A stretch of 64,000 bases of DNA from Bog-473 sp963730785 (GTDB lineage: Bacteria > Actinomycetota > Acidimicrobiia > Acidimicrobiales > RAAP-2): NCBI GenBank assembly GCA_963730785.1, contig CAVSTF010000015.1, positions 1 to 64,000 of the forward strand, given 5' to 3'. The notes beneath the pieces were generated by a model. That model did not search any database and was not told where the DNA came from. It saw nothing but the letters and a program-made list of their open reading frames with translations. Made by a program: the position numbers and the translations under genes. Shown here piece after piece: positions 35,196 to 43,277 of the stretch (the stretch's first letter is position 1; the number at the start of each line of letters is the position of its first letter).

Positions 35196-35360
35196 ATGAT
35201 TCTGATACTCGCCCTCCTCATTGTGTTGCTCTTTGCCGGTGCAGGATTCGCCGTGCATCTCCTCTGGATTGCGGCCGTCGTGCTGCTGGTGTTGTGGCTA
35301 TTTGGTGCCGCCATGGGGCGGGGCGAGAGTGCCGGTCGTCATCGCTTCTATCGCTGGTAG
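35196..35360 (+). CDS. 54-residue hydrophobic membrane protein
   Basis: This is a short protein with two adjacent membrane helices (ILILALLIVLLFAGAGFAV and LLWIAAVVLLVLWLFGAA) and a basic aromatic tail (GRHRFYRW). This plan is common in tiny stress-related membrane proteins of actinobacteria. GGAGG lies about 17 bases before the ATG, rather far. It is below the usual ORF length cut-off but is supported by its amino-acid pattern. Confidence 0.6.
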   Translation: MILILALLIVLLFAGAGFAVHLLWIAAVVLLVLWLFGAAMGRGESAGRHRFYRW

Positions 35361-35498
35361 TCATGCCGACCGGACGTTGTGAAATGCGGCAGAAGTAGAC
35401 GTTCTTTCTGACTTGGGTTGCTGGGCGGAGTTCCCGTCAGGGAGTCAGGCAATTCGGAAGGTAATGAAAGTAGCTCCAACACTAAAAGGACCCGTCGC

Positions 35499-36455
35499 GT
35501 GCCTGATCACTACACATTGAACGAGATCGCCGAAATCTCCGCTCCCGAGTTGCCGTTGCCGGGTGCTGGCCGTACGTGGCATCGATTTGGAGCGCTGGCC
35601 CGATGGGCAGCCTTTGATCTTTCGCTGGGGCGTCTAGCCGAGGGTCATGTCGACGCATTGGCCATATTGGCCGAAGCGGGCAGGCGTCCAGTTTCACCAG
35701 CGGCTACCTACGGCGTGTGGGCCGCTCGAAACCCTACGCACGGGGTCACGGCCCGCCATACCAAAGATGGATGGCGACTCACCGGTCAGAAGCCGTTCTG
35801 TTCGGGCAGTGGTCTCATCGACCGCGCCTTGGTATCCGCAGAGACGAGTGACGGCTACCGCTTGTTTGATATCTCAGTCCCTGAACACGTCGTCCGAACA
35901 TTGCCCGATTCGTGGCCGGCTGTTGGTATGGCTGGCTCGCTGAGCAACACCCTGGAATTCGGTGGACCGCCCATCCCCGATCATCAGGCGATCGGCGGAC
36001 CCGAGTTTTACCTTGAGCGCCCGGGGTTCTGGTTCGGGGCGATTGGCGTCGCCGCGTGTTGGTACGGCGGCGCCAGGGGGTTGGTCTCCCACTTGAGCAA
36101 ATCGCTCGGGGCCACGCCGTCGGACCTTGCGTTGGTTGAACTCGGGTATGCGACGGCTCACGTAGGGACGATGCGCGACATACTCACCAACGCTGCTCGG
36201 GCGATTGATGACGACCCGGATGACGCTAAGGGAGAAGCCCAACGGCGGGCGATGGTCGTGCGCCACACCGTGCATCATGCCGCCACCGAGGTCCTCCGTC
36301 ATACCGCCTCGGCGGGTGGGGCTCGCCCCTTATGCCATGACCACGAACAGGCTCAACGCTCGGCTGACCTCTATGTCTACCTGGCCCAACATCATGGACC
36401 CCAGGAAGCCCGGGAGCTGGGGCGTCTCGCCACTGAAGGTACGGAATGGCTCTAG
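35499..36455 (+). CDS. Acyl-CoA dehydrogenase-like protein of a four-gene operon
   Basis: This is a 318-residue protein with the acyl-CoA dehydrogenase fold but shorter than catalytic members (about 380). It keeps the middle beta-domain (GWRLTGQKPFCSGSGLIDRALV) and the C-terminal helical domain (HTASAGGARPLCHDHEQAQRSADLYVYL). The usual catalytic glutamate is not evident. The GTG at 35499 is chosen because AAAAGGA lies 8-10 bases upstream. It overlaps the PIG-L gene by 10 bases and belongs to a tightly packed cluster (35499-38495). Confidence 0.82.
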   Translation: MPDHYTLNEIAEISAPELPLPGAGRTWHRFGALARWAAFDLSLGRLAEGHVDALAILAEAGRRPVSPAATYGVWAARNPTHGVTARHTKDGWRLTGQKPFCSGSGLIDRALVSAETSDGYRLFDISVPEHVVRTLPDSWPAVGMAGSLSNTLEFGGPPIPDHQAIGGPEFYLERPGFWFGAIGVAACWYGGARGLVSHLSKSLGATPSDLALVELGYATAHVGTMRDILTNAARAIDDDPDDAKGEAQRRAMVVRHTVHHAATEVLRHTASAGGARPLCHDHEQAQRSADLYVYLAQHHGPQEARELGRLATEGTEWL

Positions 36456-37207
36456 TCGTCGACACCGAGAACCTGGGCCCTTCCGAAGCCACCTGGAGTT
36501 CGTCCCTCCGTCTGGCTCAGCTGGACCCCTTGCGCGACCTTCAACCAGACCGCGTAGTGGTCGTCGCTCCTCACCCCGATGATGAGATCTTGGGTGCCGG
36601 TGGGCTGCTCCACGCCCTCCACCACCGCGGGATCGCCATTGAAATTATGGCGGTGACCGACGGTGAGGCGTCGCACCCCGAACTGAATTCCGAAGGACAA
36701 CTCGAAATGCGTTCAACTCGGGCTGAGGAATCCAATGAGGGCCTGAGGCGCCTGGGCTGGGAAGCTCCGTCTATTCGGAGGTTCGCGTTACCCGATGGTG
36801 GCGTCAGCAACCACTTCGGTGACCTGTGCGAGCTGCTCGAGGAGGTTCTCCGCCCGGGTGACCTCTGTCTGGCTCCTTGGCAACACGACGGTCACCCTGA
36901 TCATGACGCCTGCGGTCGGGCGGCGAACCTCGTCGCTCGATCTCGTGGTACCGACCTGTTGCACTACCTCGTCTGGGCCTGGCACTGGACGGACCCTGAA
37001 GGAGACGAACTTCCCTGGGAGGACCTCCGCCGGTTTGATCTCTCACGGCGGGCTCGGGCGACCAAGCGGTGGGCGTCCAGCGCTTTTCTCAGTCAGATTC
37101 GTCCGCTTAACGCCGACCGAAGCTCCTTACCAATCCTTCCCGCACCAATTATGCGTCGTTTCTGGAGACCCTTTGAGGTCTTCGTCGACCCGAGGGTGGA
37201 TCAATGA
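36446..37207 (+). CDS. PIG-L/LmbE-family N-acetylsugar deacetylase
   Basis: This is a 253-residue zinc deacetylase. The APHPDDE motif is at residues 41-47 and the second histidine motif HDGHPDHDACGRA at about 149-161. Family members remove an acetyl group from N-acetylglucosamine in glycolipids (PIG-L) or in mycothiol and lincosamide biosynthesis. In this operon the likely substrate is the product of the GT2 glycosyltransferase. It overlaps the genes on both sides (10 bases and 4 bases). Confidence 0.92.
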   Translation: MALVVDTENLGPSEATWSSSLRLAQLDPLRDLQPDRVVVVAPHPDDEILGAGGLLHALHHRGIAIEIMAVTDGEASHPELNSEGQLEMRSTRAEESNEGLRRLGWEAPSIRRFALPDGGVSNHFGDLCELLEEVLRPGDLCLAPWQHDGHPDHDACGRAANLVARSRGTDLLHYLVWAWHWTDPEGDELPWEDLRRFDLSRRARATKRWASSAFLSQIRPLNADRSSLPILPAPIMRRFWRPFEVFVDPRVDQ

Positions 37208-37773
37208 CGTCGACCAGTCGGGCCTACTTCGAGGAGATGTACCGAAACGATCCGGACCCGTGGGGTTTCGAGTCCAGCGCATACGAACAGCGAAAGTACG
37301 CGCTGACATTGGCGAGTTTGCCCAGGGCCCGGTATGTCTCCGCCTACGAGCCCGGGTGTTCGATCGGTGTGCTGACCGAACAGTTGGCGCTTCGCTGCGA
37401 TTCACTCTTGGCCACCGACATCGTGCCCGAGGTTTTGGAACGAGCCAGCGCGCGTCTTGAGCCGTTGCCGCATGTGGAACTTCAGCTGAAGCCAGTACCG
37501 GAGGCCTGGCCGGATGGGCACTTCGACCTGATCGTTCTCAGTGAGATCGCCTACTACTTCGATGTCGATGACCTCGAATTAGTGATGCAGCGCGTCCTGA
37601 AGTCGACCTCCCTCTCGGCTCACCTCGTTGGCGTCCACTGGCGTGGGGCCACCGACTATCCGCTCACCGGGGACGTTGCGCATTCGGTCATCGGTGCGAC
37701 GCCCGGGTTACGGCATCTGGTCCATCACCTAGAAGACGAGTTCGTGCTCGATGTCTGGGAGCGCCAGAAATGA
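37204..37773 (+). CDS. NodS-type SAM-dependent N-methyltransferase
   Basis: This is a 189-residue methyltransferase of the NodS group (PF05401-like). It has DPWGFESSAYEQRKY, the SAM motif EPGCSIGVLTEQLA (about residue 51), LLATDIVPEVLE, and LIVLSEIAYYF. NodS methylates the free amine left on a chitooligosaccharide after deacetylation. Here a deacetylase gene overlaps directly upstream (ATGA), so an analogous deacetylate-then-methylate order is plausible (inference). Confidence 0.9.
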   Translation: MTSTSRAYFEEMYRNDPDPWGFESSAYEQRKYALTLASLPRARYVSAYEPGCSIGVLTEQLALRCDSLLATDIVPEVLERASARLEPLPHVELQLKPVPEAWPDGHFDLIVLSEIAYYFDVDDLELVMQRVLKSTSLSAHLVGVHWRGATDYPLTGDVAHSVIGATPGLRHLVHHLEDEFVLDVWERQK

Positions 37774-38495
37774 CCGGGAGTCGCTCATCGATCGAGGCGG
37801 TAGGCATCGTGCTCCCCGTCCACAACGAGGAGCAGCTACTCCCCCATGCTCTCGAAGCCATCGCCCGCTCGGCCGCGCGACTTCCGAGGGGCGTGAAGTG
37901 CCTGACGGCCATTGTCCTGGACGCTTGCAGCGATGGCAGCAGCCATGTCGCCCATCAATGGGCCGAGGATGGCTGGACGCTCGTTGTCTCGTGTGAGGCA
38001 AGCAACGTGGGAGTTGCTCGCCAGACCGGTTGTGAGGCCATCCTGCGGACGTGGGAATGTTTGGACCCCGAGGCAATCTGGCTAGCCACCACCGATGCAG
38101 ATTCACAAGTTCCTCCGAGCTGGCTCATCGCTCAACTTGATGCTCGCTCCGAAGGGGCGGACATGTGGACTGGTCGGGTGGAAATCGCCGATTGGTCCAA
38201 CCATCGGCGCAGCACATCAGTCCGGTGGTTGACTGAGTACCGGGACGAACTTGCCCCGATTCATGGCGCCAGCATGGGGCTGACCGCCTTGGCGTATCGG
38301 AGGGCGGGCGGTTTTCAAGCCTTGACCACCGGTGAAGATCGAGCGCTGTACGAATCAGTCAGCGACGCCGGACATCGCATCCATCATGACCAGGTCGTCA
38401 AGGTAATCACGAGCGCCCGCCGAGAGGCACGGGCCCCGTTGGGGTTCGCTCATGCGCTGACCTCAGTCGAGGCGGCAGAGAGCACTGCTCATTGA
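37770..38495 (+). CDS. Family 2 glycosyltransferase
   Basis: This is a 241-residue GT-A fold enzyme with the nucleotide-sugar site IVLPVHNEEQLL (about residue 13), the metal-binding TDADS (about 108), GASMGLTALAYRRAGGF and EDRALYESV. It has no membrane helices, unlike NodC or chitin synthases. It is the last gene of the cluster, its start overlapping the methyltransferase stop by 4 bases. Its stop overlaps the stop of the convergent PfpI gene by 7 bases. Confidence 0.9.
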   Translation: MTGSRSSIEAVGIVLPVHNEEQLLPHALEAIARSAARLPRGVKCLTAIVLDACSDGSSHVAHQWAEDGWTLVVSCEASNVGVARQTGCEAILRTWECLDPEAIWLATTDADSQVPPSWLIAQLDARSEGADMWTGRVEIADWSNHRRSTSVRWLTEYRDELAPIHGASMGLTALAYRRAGGFQALTTGEDRALYESVSDAGHRIHHDQVVKVITSARREARAPLGFAHALTSVEAAESTAH

Positions 38496-39049
38496 GGTTC
38501 AGCGAATGCCTGCACGAATTCGTTGCAAAAGGCCTTTAGATCGTCTGGCTTCCGGCTGGTGATCAACGTATTAGGGCCAGCCCGACACACCTGTACTTCT
38601 TCGTCGACCCAAGATCCCCCGGCATTGCGTATATCCGTCTTGAGGCTGGGCCATGAAGTGAGCGTCCGATCCTTGACGACGTCGGCTTCGACCAAGGTCC
38701 ACGGGCCGTGGCATATTGCCGCAACGGGCTTTCCGGCGGAGAACATCTCTTTAATGAAAGAGATGGCGGCGTCGTCAAGTCGCAATTGATCGGGATTCGC
38801 CACCCCACCTGGTAACACCAAGCCGGCGTACTCATTTGCGCTGACTTGATCGGTGGTGCGATCGACCGGGAACGAGTCCCCCTTATCCATGTGGTTCATC
38901 GCCTGAACCTCACCGCTCTTGGTGGCGATGAGTTCGGGCGTCCCTCCCGCGTCTTGGACGGCCTTCCACGGTTCAGTGAGCTCGACTTGCTCGATGCCTT
39001 CATTGGCCACCACGAAGGCCACTCGTAGTCCGTTCAGTTCATTCGTCAT
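38489..39049 (-). CDS. DJ-1/PfpI-family protein
   Basis: This is a 186-residue type 1 glutamine amidotransferase-like protein. The nucleophilic cysteine is in AAICHGPWTL (about residue 112), with the elbow histidine next to it. The nearby PGGVANPDQLR loop is typical of the PfpI/YhbO group, which act as stress-related glyoxalase/deglycase or protease-like enzymes. The ATG at 39049 is chosen over an upstream ATG at 39070. Confidence 0.88.
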   Translation of the reverse strand: MTNELNGLRVAFVVANEGIEQVELTEPWKAVQDAGGTPELIATKSGEVQAMNHMDKGDSFPVDRTTDQVSANEYAGLVLPGGVANPDQLRLDDAAISFIKEMFSAGKPVAAICHGPWTLVEADVVKDRTLTSWPSLKTDIRNAGGSWVDEEVQVCRAGPNTLITSRKPDDLKAFCNEFVQAFAEPQ

Positions 39050-39114
39050 AGCAATTACCTCCTGCTGCAAGACTTACCCTGGATCCCTCCGCGGAAACCG
39101 CATCGGGCTCGAAT

Positions 39115-40143
39115 TCATGCCACTGCTGCGGCGTCTCTTGTCAGTAAGCGGAGCACAGCTTCTTCGACTCGACATTGGACTTGATATCGATTCAAGTCAG
39201 AGCCCAAGCGACGCAGCGCCGGACGTATTGTGTCGCCCGCCTCGAAATGATCGATGACGCGTGGATCGATGTAGGAAGACCTGCAGACGGCTGGGGTGTT
39301 CCCCAGGTACTGCGCCACCTCTCCCACCGCCCTGGCCACGGCCCTTTTGCGAGACCGCTCAGACGTCAAGGGACCTTCAACTTGTGCCAGCTCTACCGCC
39401 GCGCAGACGGTGCCGGCCCAGGTCCGGAAGTCCTTGGCGCTGAACTCGGGACCGGCCTCAGCCTTGATGTAGTCATTGAGGCCCGTCGCACCGACGCTCA
39501 CCCATTCATCCTTGCGCTTCCAGGCCAAAAGGTCCTCATCGGGGGCTCGGCGGCGGCACAACGAAGCGACCGCCCGCCTGACCTCTGGATCGTGCACAGA
39601 GAGAGTGCGCGGAATGGATCCCTTGGCGTCATACCTGAACTCGACTTCCTGCTTACGCACGGTTACATGGGAGGTGCGCAGGGTGGCCACGCCGAACGTC
39701 TCATGGTCTTCGGCGTACTCAACGTTGCCGACCCGGAAACATCCGATGTCGAGCAGCCGCACTCCGAGCGCCGTGACCCGTCTCTGGGTCAATCCGCCAG
39801 CGGCCAAATCACGTGTTACCGACTCTCGCAGGGTGGGCAACGCCTCGCCAAATTCGAGTACTCGTTTGAACTTGGCCCGATCGCGTTGCAGCCGCCATTG
39901 TTCGTGGTAAAGGTACTGACGCCTTCCGGCGGCGTCGGTGCCAATGGCCTGGATATGCCCGTGCGGCCATGGGCAAATCCATACGTCGACCCAAGCCGGC
40001 GGAATGACTAGCGCAGCGATCCGATCCAGAATTTCCGGATCAGCTACCCGTGATCCGCCGCTCCAGCGGTAGATGAAGCCGCGTCCGCACCGGTGTCGGG
40101 ATATGCCGTCGCTATTAACATTCGATCGGCGGAGACGCGGCAT
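39115..40143 (-). CDS. Type IB DNA topoisomerase
   Basis: This is a 342-residue eukaryote-like topoisomerase IB, which relaxes supercoils through a 3'-phosphotyrosine. The catalytic residues appear as CFRVGN...ED, a central lysine region, FSAKDFRTWAGT and the active Tyr in CRSSYIDPRV. Bacterial TopIB is sporadic and often found with Ku in stress-tolerant bacteria. A Ku gene is in this window at 51305. The gene diverges from the Mrp operon with a 290-bp gap. Confidence 0.93.
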   Translation of the reverse strand: MPRLRRSNVNSDGISRHRCGRGFIYRWSGGSRVADPEILDRIAALVIPPAWVDVWICPWPHGHIQAIGTDAAGRRQYLYHEQWRLQRDRAKFKRVLEFGEALPTLRESVTRDLAAGGLTQRRVTALGVRLLDIGCFRVGNVEYAEDHETFGVATLRTSHVTVRKQEVEFRYDAKGSIPRTLSVHDPEVRRAVASLCRRRAPDEDLLAWKRKDEWVSVGATGLNDYIKAEAGPEFSAKDFRTWAGTVCAAVELAQVEGPLTSERSRKRAVARAVGEVAQYLGNTPAVCRSSYIDPRVIDHFEAGDTIRPALRRLGSDLNRYQVQCRVEEAVLRLLTRDAAAVA

Positions 40144-40433
40144 TGACGGTCTATGCCCACCAGACAGGGGTCGTTAAACTGGCGTGTCGTCCACCTGATG
40201 CACTACATCCATCGCTGCTAGCCCGTGGATGCCGGTCGCCAACTCTTCGCCCTCTCGGATTTCTGTCGCCTGGCCTGGTCCACCAGTCGAAGCCCATACC
40301 GTCCAATCGGCTGGCGACCCTGACTAGGGAAACGGCTGCAAGCGCCGTTTCTGAATTTCAACCCGGGGTATCCAAGTCGCATGTTCATTTGGAAACAGCC
40401 TCACACCGACCGTCCGGCTGAGCGAGCCGGTAG

Positions 40434-40967
40434 ATGAGGGTGTCAAGACGGGCTCATCAAACCTACGGCAGGCGCGTCTTCGCCCTGTGGATATGGGGCA
40501 TGGCGACGTGGGCGCTGTTGACCTGGACGGCGACGGCGAGCGAAATCCTCTTCGGGTCGGGATTCGCGCTGGCCGCTGCGCTGGCTTGTGCCGGTCTCGG
40601 CCCAGTGGCCGAGCCACTTCAGGTGTTTGGACCGCGCCGACTCGTCAACTCGGTGCGCCTTGTTGGCGCGGGAGCTTGGCGAATCGTGCGAGCCAATCTC
40701 TCGTTGGCCAGACGGGTCTGGCTCCCTTCTCGGCCCTTGCGTAGCGGCGTGGTGATCGTACCAACGCAAATCAGATCCGACGGGGCGTTGACTGCAGTTG
40801 GACTCGTGACTTCGGTCATTGTGGACAACCAACTGATGGACATTGATCGCCGGCGCAACGAACTGCAGTACCACGCGGTTTCGGTTGTATCAGAGGACCC
40901 CAAAGCCAATTACGAGAAGATTAATGGACCCTTGGAGCGGCGGATACAAGGCGTCGTTCCCTCATGA
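40434..40967 (+). CDS. mrpE: Mrp-type Na+/H+ antiporter subunit E
   Basis: This is a 177-residue MnhE/MrpE family protein with two N-terminal membrane helices (ALWIWGMATWALLTW; GSGFALAAALACAG) and a soluble C-terminal domain (VIVPTQIRSDGALTAVG, LMDIDRRRNELQYHAV). It is the first gene of the seven-gene antiporter operon. The stop overlaps the mrpF start (ATGA). Confidence 0.9.
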   Translation: MRVSRRAHQTYGRRVFALWIWGMATWALLTWTATASEILFGSGFALAAALACAGLGPVAEPLQVFGPRRLVNSVRLVGAGAWRIVRANLSLARRVWLPSRPLRSGVVIVPTQIRSDGALTAVGLVTSVIVDNQLMDIDRRRNELQYHAVSVVSEDPKANYEKINGPLERRIQGVVPS

Positions 40968-41224
40968 GCCACCTTTATGCCGCGGTATGTCTGGCCGAGC
41001 TCGCCATCGGCGCGCTACTCATAGTTCGTCTGGCCATCGGACCGACAACGTCAGATCGGCTGGTGGCGGTCAATACGCTGGCTACGCAGTGCACCCTGGC
41101 TGTGCTCTTTTTTGCCGCATTCGCCCAACGCACCATCTACCTCGACGTGTCGCTGTGGTTGTGCTCATTCAGCTACTTGGCCACCATCGTGTGGTCGAGG
41201 TACCTCGAACGAGGGCTGTTGTGA
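40964..41224 (+). CDS. mrpF: Mrp-type antiporter subunit F
   Basis: This is an 86-residue protein with three membrane helices. The family block ALLIVRLAIGPTTSDRLVAVNTL lies near residue 20. Overlap with mrpE upstream is ATGA, and with mrpG downstream GTGA. Confidence 0.92.
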   Translation: MSHLYAAVCLAELAIGALLIVRLAIGPTTSDRLVAVNTLATQCTLAVLFFAAFAQRTIYLDVSLWLCSFSYLATIVWSRYLERGLL

Positions 41225-41595
41225 GGGAGGGCATCGTGATCGCACTGGTGACGATCGGGCTCGCCTTCTCCCTGTCCGGCGTGGTCGGCATCATCCGCAT
41301 GCCTGACTTGTACACCCGCATCCAATGCTCATCGAAGACCATCACGATGGGGGCGTTGCCGATGCTGACCGCTCTGGTCGTCGCCGAAGGCCCAATCAGT
41401 TCCTTCGGTTCGAGGGCGCTTCTCGTGGCGTTCCTCCTAGTGGTGGTGAATCCCCTCTCGTCGCACGCGTTGGCCCGGGCCGCCTACAAGGCTGGGATTC
41501 CCATGTGGCCGGGAGCGGTGATCGATCAGCCGGCCGAGCGGCGCCGCGCTATGGAGAAGGCGGCCGAAAAGGGACCCGATGTTCTGGGCCATTGA
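41221..41595 (+). CDS. mrpG: Mrp-type antiporter subunit G
   Basis: This is a 124-residue subunit. The GTG start overlaps the mrpF stop. MnhG features are a first helix IALVTIGLAFSLSGVVGIIRMPDLY, a TRIQCSSKTITMGALPML block and a third helix. The open frame extends back to 40843, but that part is antiparallel-frame overlap with mrpE/F and is not used. Confidence 0.92.
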   Translation: MREGIVIALVTIGLAFSLSGVVGIIRMPDLYTRIQCSSKTITMGALPMLTALVVAEGPISSFGSRALLVAFLLVVVNPLSSHALARAAYKAGIPMWPGAVIDQPAERRRAMEKAAEKGPDVLGH

Positions 41596-41878
41596 CTACT
41601 TGTGTCTCGCCATTGTTCTTGTCGGCGCCATCCTTGTGGTGGGACTGCGGAACCTCAATGGCTCTGTGGTGGCACTTTCAGGAGTTGGTACTGCCCTCAC
41701 TTTCCTCTTCGTGGCTCTTGGCGCACCCGATGACGCTCACTCTGAAGCTGTCGTGGGCGCCATCGCCCTACCGACTCTCTACCTCGTCGCCATCGGAAAA
41801 ATACGGGCCTCGATTGAGGAGTCCGAGGAAACCACTCTGGGCGAAGAGGGCGACGGGCACCGGGCAGCGGACCAATGA
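41579..41878 (+). CDS. DUF4040/MbhD-like subunit of the Mrp complex
   Basis: This is a 99-residue protein with three membrane helices, corresponding to the DUF4040 domain found as MbhD in membrane-bound hydrogenases and in the C-terminal part of MrpA. Key segment: LRNLNGSVVALSGVGTALTFL. It overlaps mrpG by 17 bases and the next gene by 4. It supplies one of the two pieces normally carried by the C-terminus of MrpA. Confidence 0.85.
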   Translation: MFWAIDYLCLAIVLVGAILVVGLRNLNGSVVALSGVGTALTFLFVALGAPDDAHSEAVVGAIALPTLYLVAIGKIRASIEESEETTLGEEGDGHRAADQ

Positions 41879-42912
41879 CCAGTGCGCAACTTGGCGCGGA
41901 ACCAGAGCAGCTCGCATGTGAGCCCAGACATCGCCACGCCATAGGGCTAGTCCTGGTTTCCGGCATCGCAGTCGTGCTGGGCGCCACCACCTGGGGCATC
42001 CCTCGGGAAACGGCCAAGCTCCCAGCAGTCGCCCGTGAAGCTATGACCGTCGCCCTGCCCGACTGGCACACGCTCGAGCCGGTCAACGAGGTCGTCTATG
42101 GAACCCGGGGCTTCGACACCTTCGGCGAGACATTTCTCCTCTTGGCCGCAGTGGTCGGCATCGGGCTGATCACCCGCAGCAAGGAGCCCCGTCGTGGCTT
42201 CATCGGCGAGGAACGTGCCGGTCGACGTGAGCAGGCCGAGAGTGACCCCCCTGAACCCCAGGGCCACGAGGAGGCGGAAGCCAAGGAGGCCGAGGAGGAG
42301 GAGCTGGACCATACAGAGGAGCCAGCCACGCCCGACACCGAACCGCTCGGCCTGCCCGCCCCCGAGAAAGCCCAGGGTATGAGCGTCGTAGTTCGCGGTG
42401 CAGTACGGGTCATCGCGCCGATACTGGCCATGGCCGGTTTCTACCTGGTCGCTTGGGGATATTCGCCCGGCGGAGGATTTCCTGGTGGTGCGGTACTCCT
42501 CGGCGTGGTCCTCTTGGCTTACGTGTCTCTTGGTTATCGACGGATCTCTGGAATCGTTCGGCCCGGGCTCATTGAGCCTCTTGAAATGGCCGGAGCTTTG
42601 CTCATCATCGGGGTTGAGACGCTCGGTCTCGTGTTCAAGGGCTCGTTTTCAGCCAGCTTCCTCCCATTGGGTCAACCGGGCACTATTCCGAGTGGTGGCA
42701 TCCTCCAAGTGTTCTCGGGCGGGGAGATGATCGAAGTGGCCACGGGTCTCACTCTGGCTGTTTTTGGCTTGTTGGGCATGAGCCACGATTGGGCACCGGC
42801 AGACGACGAAGAGGATCGTTCCGATGATGGTCCCGAAACTGACCGCCGCGGTGCGGACGATGCTGCTCCTCAGGACGACCCATCAACGGTTTCGGCCGGA
42901 ACGACGACATGA
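41875..42912 (+). CDS. Fused MbhE-like and MrpB antiporter subunit
   Basis: This is a 345-residue protein. Residues about 20-105 resemble MbhE (a first helix, then GTRGFDTFGETFLLLAAVVGIG). Residues about 110-170 form an acidic, Glu/Ala-rich linker (EEAEAKEAEEEELD). Residues about 175-310 are MrpB (RVIAPILAMAGFYLVAWGYSPGGGFPGGAVL). A second acidic tail ends the protein. The fusion with a long acidic linker is unusual. It overlaps both neighbours by 4 bases. Confidence 0.85.
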   Translation: MTSAQLGAEPEQLACEPRHRHAIGLVLVSGIAVVLGATTWGIPRETAKLPAVAREAMTVALPDWHTLEPVNEVVYGTRGFDTFGETFLLLAAVVGIGLITRSKEPRRGFIGEERAGRREQAESDPPEPQGHEEAEAKEAEEEELDHTEEPATPDTEPLGLPAPEKAQGMSVVVRGAVRVIAPILAMAGFYLVAWGYSPGGGFPGGAVLLGVVLLAYVSLGYRRISGIVRPGLIEPLEMAGALLIIGVETLGLVFKGSFSASFLPLGQPGTIPSGGILQVFSGGEMIEVATGLTLAVFGLLGMSHDWAPADDEEDRSDDGPETDRRGADDAAPQDDPSTVSAGTTT

Positions 42913-43277
42913 TTGTCGCCAACTATCTGGCCGCGATCTCTTTGTTCTCGATCGGGCTGTACTCGGTCCTCACCCGCCGCAATTTGCTAAAGATCATCAT
43001 GGGCCTCTCCCTCATGGAGAGTTCTACCTACCTCTTCCTCATCTCGTTGGCTTACCGGGCCCGTTCGACCGCCCCGGTCCTGCTTAGTCCACCCGGCAAG
43101 CAAAGCCCATCCGACTTGGCCCATGGGTCGGTGGCTGATCCGGTGCTCCAAAACTTCTGCCTCACCGCCATCGTGATTGGGGTGGCGGTGACCGGGGTGT
43201 TTCTCGCCGTTACCGTGCGCATCGTGCAGCACTACCGCACGCTCGATGCCGACCGGATCCGCGAAATGCGTGGATAA
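42909..43277 (+). CDS. mrpC: Mrp-type antiporter subunit C (NuoK-like)
   Basis: This is a 122-residue, three-helix NuoK/MrpC family protein (LFSIGLYSVLTRRNLLKIIMGLSLMESSTYLF, with the functional glutamate in MESSTYLF). MrpD follows directly: its GTG starts at 43278, the base after the mrpC stop. Confidence 0.92.
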   Translation: MIVANYLAAISLFSIGLYSVLTRRNLLKIIMGLSLMESSTYLFLISLAYRARSTAPVLLSPPGKQSPSDLAHGSVADPVLQNFCLTAIVIGVAVTGVFLAVTVRIVQHYRTLDADRIREMRG

